Source: Corallium rubrum (taxonomy: Eukaryota > Cnidaria > Anthozoa > Scleralcyonacea > Coralliidae). From it: 64,000 nucleotides of DNA. The stretch lies in NCBI GenBank assembly GCA_964035015.1, contig OZ036015.1, positions 6,381,266-6,445,265 of the forward strand, read 5' to 3'. A model generated the notes under the pieces. That model saw only the letters and a program-made list of their open reading frames with translations, did not search any database and had not been told where the DNA came from. This document shows positions 57,715-64,000 of this stretch, piece after piece (within the stretch, counting starts at the first letter, position 1; each line of letters begins with the position of its first letter). Made by a program: the position numbers and the translations under genes.

Positions 57715-58391
57715 TTCGCGATCGTGGCAAGTAGATATTATAAAAAAATGTCTAGAAAAGGACTTAACAAGGCCGGACAGACATATAATGTTGGGAGAGC
57801 TCTATCATGATGACTTAAGGAAAAGCATTATTGATAAGATATTGGAAAACGGTGGAGAAAGAGCAACGGCGACGGTTATAACAAACAAGACGCCTGCTCA
57901 GGCGTTCACTCGGGCTACTGATTTCTGAAAGCTTCGCGTAGCCTGTGCGTACTCTAGCAAGACTACATGACAATGGTAACGCACAATTGCATAGATTTTC
58001 ACAAATAGAATCTATGGTCTTATATGAACTGCAGCGGTGCAGGAAGCGCCGAAGGTTTGCTAATGTAGTATAAATGTAAACAAGGCCGTTTTTCTGAAAA
58101 TTAAACAACGGATCTAATATATTTAGTAGACAAAACCTATAGTGTCGGATTCGGCAAATTCAAGCGATCATTTTGATATAAAATTTATTTAAATTTGGAC
58201 AAAAGAAAATATTTAAACATGTTAAAACACACGTTTCCAAATGTAATACGACACGCGATACAGTAAAACCCACATAAAAGAACAAGTGGATTAAGAACAC
58301 TCAGGCTGAAATTTGGTCAACAAAGTACCATATACATAAGAACAAATTCAGCCTGACAAATGAAAAAATGTTCTTATATAAAAAATGGGTG
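57715..58391. other. Non-coding stretch, nothing recognised
   Basis: AT-rich DNA before the Polinton-like element. Short frames only. If a PIP5K exon were here it escaped me. Confidence 0.45.
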
Positions 58392-58439
58392 AGTAGATGA
58401 CCCCCCCCATATACCGACGGAAGTAGTTAATATTCAGCG

Positions 58440-58497
58440 TGACTCACGCATGACTCACGCACCATGACTCACGCATGACTCACGCATGACTCACGCC
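58440..58497. promoter_or_regulatory. Five tandem TGACTCA words in the left inverted repeat
   Basis: TGACTCA starts at 58440, 58451, 58465, 58476 and 58487, spaced 11 or 14 bp. The mirrored set in the right arm begins at about 63978. Candidate AP-1-type sites or subterminal protein-binding repeats. Confidence 0.5.
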
Positions 58498-59153
58498 TAT
58501 GACATGTTTGGACAAGACTGGAATATAGTTAGTGCGCATGAAATTATATAAATTGAATAATATGGAGACTTTGAATATTATATTAACCTAAATGATCAAA
58601 CCTAGTCTTATACACGTTTTGTGGCAATAAGTGTTAACAATTTTAGAAAGTTATCGTTTACTTTGGCCTAGTTTGTAGAGGAACGAAACAGAAATGGATA
58701 GAGACACTTTATATTTTTTATCTTAAACCTTTGTAGGATTTTAGCGGGTTTTTGGTTAAGTAATCTGAGTGTTATTTACGAAGAGATGAATGTTAACAGT
58801 TTTGGTCGAATTATCGCTTATCTAACCCTAGTGTATAGAGTATACGAATCCTTGGATGAAGAATCAATTCGAGAAGCCGTAAGAAGAACGATTTTAAGTG
58901 TGAAAATATAAACCCAAAGCGGTTTATTACTTTGAAAGCGTTGCTACGCTTTCTTTATTACTTTGAAAGCGTTGCTACGCTTTCTGTTACTAAGTGTGAT
59001 ATTTGCATATTTATCCTCAGTGCACGTGCAGGAGACAAAAGAGAAACTCATTAGGGACAATTATGAGGATTAGGCAAGTCTAGGCGAGAAAGTCATTAAC
59101 AACACACGTACATGTAATACAGAATTTAAACTATTTTATTGAGAAATATATCT

Positions 59154-59828
59154 TTACACAAAAAAGTCTTGATTATTTAGTGATCTATCGGTAACACTAG
59201 CATATGGGCATACAGTACATCTTATAATCCGAAGGCATGGATCATGAGTCTTGAATTCTGTACCACAAACATTACATATCAGATTTCGAATAACACATTT
59301 GTTAAAATATTTCCACAAACACGTAGGACACTCAATTACATGTGTAAAATTAACAGGATTCTGACAACGTTCGCAATCAACAGGTTCGTCAATTATAGAA
59401 TTTTCTGATTCTATTTCGGTGTAATCTTTATCGTGTTCTGAATCTTCTTCGGAGGACGTTTCTTCGTTTTCGCTCTCTGATTCTGTTTCTTCTTCTGCCT
59501 GCGCCAACATTGTCAGCACTCGAACATTTTCGATAAGGTTTTTGTCAATGTTAATGTCGGCGAGTCCTTTTACAAATACATTTAGACCAGCTGGTTCGGG
59601 AATTCCTGAGACGTAAGGTGATACGCAGTATTCTACCAATTCGGCTATTTTTGTGTTTGGTATAGTTCTTCCTTGATACACAATTTCTCCTTTGGGATTC
59701 CATGTTAAGTTGACATAGGACGCGAGTAAACTATTCAGCAAAGAAGACGCTGTCGCTTCATCGACTCCGTAGTCAAAGTGTGACAGTATTTCTTTAACAC
59801 GAAAATCATCATGTAATCTTTCTCCCAT
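59154..59828 (-). CDS. Acidic protein with Cys-rich C-terminus, left copy
   Basis: 224 residues, function unknown. The N-terminal 110 residues look globular. Residues about 111-140 are a Glu/Ser run. Residues about 153-207 hold four C-x2-C pairs (CERC, CPTC, CNVC, CTVC) plus single Cys and His residues, suggesting zinc ribbons. It lies 44 bp downstream of the 105-residue gene in the same orientation, so the two may share a transcript. AATAAA (complement at 59135-59140) follows closely. This element gene type is not one of the core Polinton genes I know. Confidence 0.8.
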   Translation of the reverse strand: MGERLHDDFRVKEILSHFDYGVDEATASSLLNSLLASYVNLTWNPKGEIVYQGRTIPNTKIAELVEYCVSPYVSGIPEPAGLNVFVKGLADINIDKNLIENVRVLTMLAQAEEETESESENEETSSEEDSEHDKDYTEIESENSIIDEPVDCERCQNPVNFTHVIECPTCLWKYFNKCVIRNLICNVCGTEFKTHDPCLRIIRCTVCPYASVTDRSLNNQDFFV

Positions 59829-59872
59829 CGTGTTCAGGGTTCGAATGAGGGTCTTTACAAAATATCGTTCTT

Positions 59873-60190
59873 TTATATTAGTTCTGCGAGTCCGTCTAAA
59901 ACAGGACCAAGTAAGACATCAAGAAATCCTGCACCTTTTTGAACCAGTATCTCCTTTTTTCTCATAAAACTACTTCGGGGACTAGCCAAAGTTGATATGT
60001 CGTCGCTATAAGGCTTAACGTCTTCAAGCAAAGCAGGTGATAATTGATATTGCATTGACCAAAAGTTCAACATACAATCACAAATGCATCTAATTTGCTC
60101 GGGGTTTGCAGTCTCCAACAGAGCTCGCTGTTGAATAGGTTCACTTGTACATAAAAGTTCAAGAAACGGTTTGTGCTTTTTCATCAACAT
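59873..60190 (-). CDS. pX-like small virion-type protein, left copy
   Basis: 105 residues: a charged helical N-terminal half (PFLELL, QQRALLE), a FMRKKEILVQKG basic segment and a hydrophobic C-terminus GFLDVLLGPVLDGL. From memory this layout (KKK...LVQKGGGFL...LLPPVL) is typical of the small protein accompanying capsid and protease genes in adintovirus/Polinton-like elements, compared with adenovirus pX. I could not run the comparison. Identical to the right copy. Confidence 0.7.
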   Translation of the reverse strand: MLMKKHKPFLELLCTSEPIQQRALLETANPEQIRCICDCMLNFWSMQYQLSPALLEDVKPYSDDISTLASPRSSFMRKKEILVQKGAGFLDVLLGPVLDGLAELI

Positions 60191-60246
60191 CTCTATTTGA
60201 CAGTCAGTGTCTAAATGAGGAAAACGCTACCAAAACACACATTTTA

Positions 60247-60492
60247 AGAGGAGGAGGAGGAGGAGAAAGAGGAGGAGGAGAAAGAGGAGAAAGAGGAGGA
60301 GAAAGAGGAGGAGGAGGAGGAGAAAGAGGAGGAGGAGGAGGAGGAGGAGAAAGAGGAGGAGGAGGAGGAGGAGGAGGAGGAGAAAGAGGAGGAGGAGGAG
60401 GAGGAGAAAGAGGAGGAGAAAGAGGAGGAGAAAGAGGAGGAGGAGGAGGAGGAGGAGAAAGAGGAGGAGGAGGAGAAAGAAGAGGAGAAATA
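60247..60492. repeat. (GGA)n/(GAAAGA)n purine repeat, left side
   Basis: Polypurine run of GGA triplets broken by GAAAGA. A polypyrimidine mirror lies at 61971-62226. It separates the pX-like and ATPase genes; Gly/Glu/Arg frames across it are not protein. Confidence 0.97.
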
Positions 60493-60549
60493 AATAATAA
60501 GACATTCTCTAGAAATATTTATTCTGCTCATGCTCTTCAACGAGTGAAC

Positions 60550-61881
60550 ATGTCTTATGTCTGCAGCACTTGTGGAAAAACGTTTTCTACACTATTCAAC
60601 ATGCAACGCCATATTAAAAATTCCCATCAGGAAAGTTATACAGGGCATGTTTCCCCAGTTATCAATGGAGCAACAGTCATGCAGCATCCATTTACTTGCA
60701 TTGTCGCTGGATGTACCCAGAGTGGTAAAACAGTATGGGTAAAAACGCTTCTGGAAAACGCCCAAACTACGATTAATCCTCCTCCTGAACGTATCATTTG
60801 GTGTTATGGACAATGGCAGCCCATGTATTTAGAAATGATCAAGACAATACCAGGCATCGAATTCTACGAGGGTATACCTTCCGACATTGACTCCGATAAT
60901 TTTCTTGAAGTCTCTCAACGTAACCTGATCGTCCTCGATGATCTTATGGCTCAATCAGGGGGAGATAAGCGTATTGCTAATTTATTTACTAAAGGAAGTC
61001 ATCACAGGAATCTCTCCGTGATCTACATTGTTCAGAATATATTTCACCAAGGCAAAGAAACAAGAAACATTAGCCTCAACGCACACTATATCGTACTATT
61101 CAAGTCTCCGAGGGATAAGCAACAAATTTCTGTCTTGGCACGGCAGGTGAACCCAGGTCATGTCCATGAATTTATGAAGAGTTACGAGGAAGCCACAAGT
61201 CGCCCTCATGGTTATTTAATGCTTGATCTAAAGCCGACTACGGACGACGATCACCGCCTCAAGACCAATGTTCTACCTGGAGAAAACAGCTCCAGCCTGC
61301 AGCAACAGCTGGGTAGCTTCATACAAAAGCAATCCTATCAATTACCTCCGATTGTTAGTGCCATGTACAATACAGAACAAAAAATGCAAGATATTGTACA
61401 AGCGCCACAGTTAACACCTGAAGAAAAGAACATACTTTACTCCAATCAGCTAGGACGTTTTCTGACGTTTCAAAACCAACTGCAAAATCAGTCTCAACCT
61501 CTGACTAATCTTCAAACTCAGAAAAATACACCAAATTTTACACCAGAGATAAAGCAAGAAACTGACGATCTTCCGTGGGGTTTCCCTGCTACACCTAAAA
61601 CCTATTTTGTAACACCGCCTCCTACCGTTGAACAACCGACGCTTAAACATAATTTCTTTCATAATTGGGAAAGCTCTTCGGATTGGAAAGAAAGTGACTT
61701 GGCAAAGATGACCCCAGATGATAGAGAAGAGTATGAACACCATCTAATGATGACTAGATCAAAATATTTACCCATGACAAAAGAAGATGTATCACAATTA
61801 TCATCAGAGGACAAGAAAGACTATCACGCTACCTTTAAAATAAAAACGCCTAAATATAATCTAAGAAGCAGACCTTACTAA
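60550..61881 (+). CDS. C2H2 zinc finger plus FtsK/HerA-type packaging ATPase
   Basis: 443 residues from ATG at 60550. The frame is open further upstream, but only through the GGA repeat. Residues 4-25 form a C2H2 finger (CSTCGKTF...HIKNSH). The P-loop GCTQSGKT lies near residues 48-55 and the Walker B strand LIVLDDLM follows about 75 residues later. Conserved WCYGQWQPMY and FKSPRDKQQI blocks are also present, as in genome-packaging ATPases of Polinton/adintovirus-like elements. The C-terminal third is polar and ends with KYNLRSRPY. AATAAA follows at 61917. No frame break is seen, so the gene looks recently active. Confidence 0.88.
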   Translation: MSYVCSTCGKTFSTLFNMQRHIKNSHQESYTGHVSPVINGATVMQHPFTCIVAGCTQSGKTVWVKTLLENAQTTINPPPERIIWCYGQWQPMYLEMIKTIPGIEFYEGIPSDIDSDNFLEVSQRNLIVLDDLMAQSGGDKRIANLFTKGSHHRNLSVIYIVQNIFHQGKETRNISLNAHYIVLFKSPRDKQQISVLARQVNPGHVHEFMKSYEEATSRPHGYLMLDLKPTTDDDHRLKTNVLPGENSSSLQQQLGSFIQKQSYQLPPIVSAMYNTEQKMQDIVQAPQLTPEEKNILYSNQLGRFLTFQNQLQNQSQPLTNLQTQKNTPNFTPEIKQETDDLPWGFPATPKTYFVTPPPTVEQPTLKHNFFHNWESSSDWKESDLAKMTPDDREEYEHHLMMTRSKYLPMTKEDVSQLSSEDKKDYHATFKIKTPKYNLRSRPY

Positions 61882-61970
61882 TACTTTTGATATGTATATG
61901 TTTGAACGAAAACCGAAATAAATATTTTTAAGCTAAATGCTTTTGTATGTATGTGTGTGTGTTTATTTGT

Positions 61971-62226
61971 TCCTCCTCCTCCTCCTCTTTCTCCTCCTCC
62001 TCCTCTTTCTCCTCCTCCTCCTCTTTCTCCTCCCCCTCCTCCTCCTCCTCTTTCTCCTCCTCCTCCTCCTCCTCTTTCTCCTCCTCCTCCTCCTCCTCTT
62101 TCTCCTCCTCCTCCTCCTCCTCCTCCTCTTTCTCCTCCTCCTCCTCCTCCTCCTCCTCCTCCTCCTCCTCCTCCTCCTCCTCCTCCTCCTTCTCCTCCTC
62201 TTTCTCCTCCTCCTCCTCCTCCTCTT
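61971..62226. repeat. (CCT)n/(TTTCTC)n pyrimidine repeat, right side
   Basis: Mirror of the purine repeat at 60247-60492, forming the inner end of the inverted arm. Confidence 0.97.
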
Positions 62227-62281
62227 AAAATGTGTGTTTTGGTAGCGTTTTCCTCATTTAGACACTGACTGTCAAATAGAG

Positions 62282-62599
62282 ATGTTGATGAAAAAGCACA
62301 AACCGTTTCTTGAACTTTTATGTACAAGTGAACCTATTCAACAGCGAGCTCTGTTGGAGACTGCAAACCCCGAGCAAATTAGATGCATTTGTGATTGTAT
62401 GTTGAACTTTTGGTCAATGCAATATCAATTATCACCTGCTTTGCTTGAAGACGTTAAGCCTTATAGCGACGACATATCAACTTTGGCTAGTCCCCGAAGT
62501 AGTTTTATGAGAAAAAAGGAGATACTGGTTCAAAAAGGTGCAGGATTTCTTGATGTCTTACTTGGTCCTGTTTTAGACGGACTCGCAGAACTAATATAA
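62282..62599 (+). CDS. pX-like small virion-type protein, right copy
   Basis: Same 105-residue sequence as the left copy, opposite orientation. The gene reads away from the centre, towards the element end. Confidence 0.7.
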   Translation: MLMKKHKPFLELLCTSEPIQQRALLETANPEQIRCICDCMLNFWSMQYQLSPALLEDVKPYSDDISTLASPRSSFMRKKEILVQKGAGFLDVLLGPVLDGLAELI

Positions 62600-62643
62600 A
62601 AGAACGATATTTTGTAAAGACCCTCATTCGAACCCTGAACACG

Positions 62644-63318
62644 ATGGGAGAAAGATTACATGATGATTTTCGTGTTAAAGAAATACTGTCACACTTTGAC
62701 TACGGAGTCGATGAAGCGACAGCGTCTTCTTTGCTGAATAGTTTACTCGCGTCCTATGTCAACTTAACATGGAATCCCAAAGGAGAAATTGTGTATCACG
62801 GAAGAACTATACCAAACACAAAAATAGCCGAATTGGTAGAATACTGCGTATCACCTTACGTCTCAGGAATTCCCGAACCAGCTGGTCTAAATGTATTTGT
62901 AAAAGGACTCGCCGACATTAACATTGACAAAAACCTTATCGAAAATGTTCGAGTGCTGACAATGTTGGCGCAGGCAGAAGAAGAAACAGAATCAGAGAGC
63001 GAAAACGAAGAAACGTCCTCCGAAGAAGATTCAGAACACGATAAAGATTACACCGAAATAGAATCAGAAAATTCTATAATTGACGAACCTGTTGATTGCG
63101 AACGTTGTCAGAATCCTGTTAATTTTACACATGTAATTGAGTGTCCTACGTGTTTGTGGAAATATTTTAACAAATGTGTTATTCGAAATCTGATATGTAA
63201 TGTTTGTGGTACAGAATTCAAGACTCATGATCCATGCCTTCGGATTATAAGATGTACTGTATGCCCATATGCTAGTGTTACCGATAGATCACTAAATAAT
63301 CAAGACTTTTTTGTGTAA
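62644..63318 (+). CDS. Acidic protein with Cys-rich C-terminus, right copy
   Basis: Same 224-residue protein as the left copy apart from one seen change (His for Gln in VYHGRT). AATAAA at 63332-63337 lies 14 bp past the stop. Confidence 0.8.
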   Translation: MGERLHDDFRVKEILSHFDYGVDEATASSLLNSLLASYVNLTWNPKGEIVYHGRTIPNTKIAELVEYCVSPYVSGIPEPAGLNVFVKGLADINIDKNLIENVRVLTMLAQAEEETESESENEETSSEEDSEHDKDYTEIESENSIIDEPVDCERCQNPVNFTHVIECPTCLWKYFNKCVIRNLICNVCGTEFKTHDPCLRIIRCTVCPYASVTDRSLNNQDFFV

Positions 63319-64000
63319 AGATATATTTCTCAATAAAATAGTTTAAATTCTGTATACATGTACGTGTGTTGTTAATGACTTTCTCGCCTAGACTTGCCTA
63401 ATCCTCATAATTGTCCCTAATGAGTTTCTCTTTTGTCTCCTGCACGTGCACTGAGGATAAATATGCAAATATCACACTTAGTAACAGAAAGCGTAGCAAC
63501 GCTTTCAAAGTAATAAAGAAAGCGTAGCAACGCTTTCAAAGTAATAAACCGCTTTGGGTTTATATTTTCACACTTAAAATCGTTCTTCTTACGGCTTCTC
63601 GAATTGATTCTTCATCCAAGGATTCGTATACTCTATACACTAGGGTTAGATAAGCGATAATTCGACCAAAACTGTTAACATTCATCTCTTCGTAAATAAC
63701 ACTCAGATTACTTAACCAAAAACCCGCTAAAATCCTACAAAGGTTTAAGATAAAAAATATAAAGTGTCTCTATCCATTTCTGTTTCGTTCCTCTACAAAC
63801 TAGGCCAAAGTAAACGATAACTTTCTAAAATTGTTAACACTTATTGCCACAAAACGTGTATAAGACTAGGTTTGATCATTTAGGTTAATATAATATTCAA
63901 AGTCTCCATATTATTCAATTTATATAATTTCATGCGCACTAACTATATTCCAGTCTTGTCCAAACATGTCATAGGCGTGAGTCATGCGTGAGTCATGCGT

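Larger units (their letters stand above)
58392..64000. mobile_element. Polinton/adintovirus-like mini-element with gene-bearing inverted arms (right end cut off)
   Basis: The left end AGTAGATGACCCCCCC matches the end of the 23183 element. The right arm is still running at the window edge (64000 corresponds to about 58471), so about 79 bp are missing and the full length would be near 5.7 kb. Each arm of about 1.9 kb holds the terminal repeat, a 224-residue gene and a 105-residue gene. A unique centre holds an ATPase gene. The arms differ by very few bases (for instance Gln versus His in one codon of the larger gene). DNA polymerase B, integrase, protease and capsid genes of full Polintons are absent. 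Confidence 0.85.

Noticed and set aside
60145..60549. Extended N-terminus of the ATPase through the Gly/Glu/Arg run
   Set aside because: This part is the GGA repeat plus antisense of the pX-like gene. The C2H2 finger starts right after ATG at 60550.

Overview
This window is animal nuclear DNA. It has spliced exons with GT/AG borders, a metazoan type I phosphatidylinositol-4-phosphate 5-kinase gene, and dense eukaryotic transposon and satellite content. The mix of Penelope-like elements with hammerhead-type tails, Polinton-like elements, a Crypton recombinase, tRNA-headed SINEs and many fold-back MITEs suggests a cnidarian, probably an anthozoan. That assignment is inference from repeat style, not from a marker gene.

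Layout. 1-11470: one G-rich 17-18 bp satellite with kilobase-scale higher-order repeats, running off the left edge. 11.5-15.4 kb: non-coding DNA with a 15 bp minisatellite and MITEs. 15.37-21.28 kb: two copies of one dead Penelope-like element arranged head to head as a giant palindrome. 22.2-32.3 kb: a CA repeat, a 4.14 kb Polinton-like non-autonomous element with a perfect 6 bp target duplication and a nested hAT-type MITE, several fold-back elements, and a TTA-flanked MITE carrying about 63 copies of a 23 bp hairpin satellite.

32.58-56.26 kb (minus strand): thirteen exons of a PIP5K1-type lipid kinase. I joined them by splice sites, intron phase and protein similarity; they give one continuous reading frame of 661 residues plus stop. 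The 5' exons lie beyond 56.3 kb and were not found in the window. Nearly every intron holds a long tandem repeat, and one holds a nearly intact Crypton-type tyrosine recombinase gene on the opposite strand.

56.3-58.4 kb: MITEs and a SINE that joins a tRNA-like head to a 5S rRNA-like segment. 58.39-64.0 kb: a Polinton/adintovirus-like mini-element cut by the right edge. A central zinc-finger plus packaging-type ATPase gene is flanked by near-identical inverted arms. Each arm carries the same two-gene unit, a 105-residue pX-like protein and a 224-residue acidic Cys-rich protein. The 23.2-27.3 kb element shares its ends and keeps a relic of the same ATPase, so the two form one family. I regard this family as the most interesting content of the window.

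All boundaries were read by eye and may be off by a few bases. Family names rest on motif recognition, not database searches.
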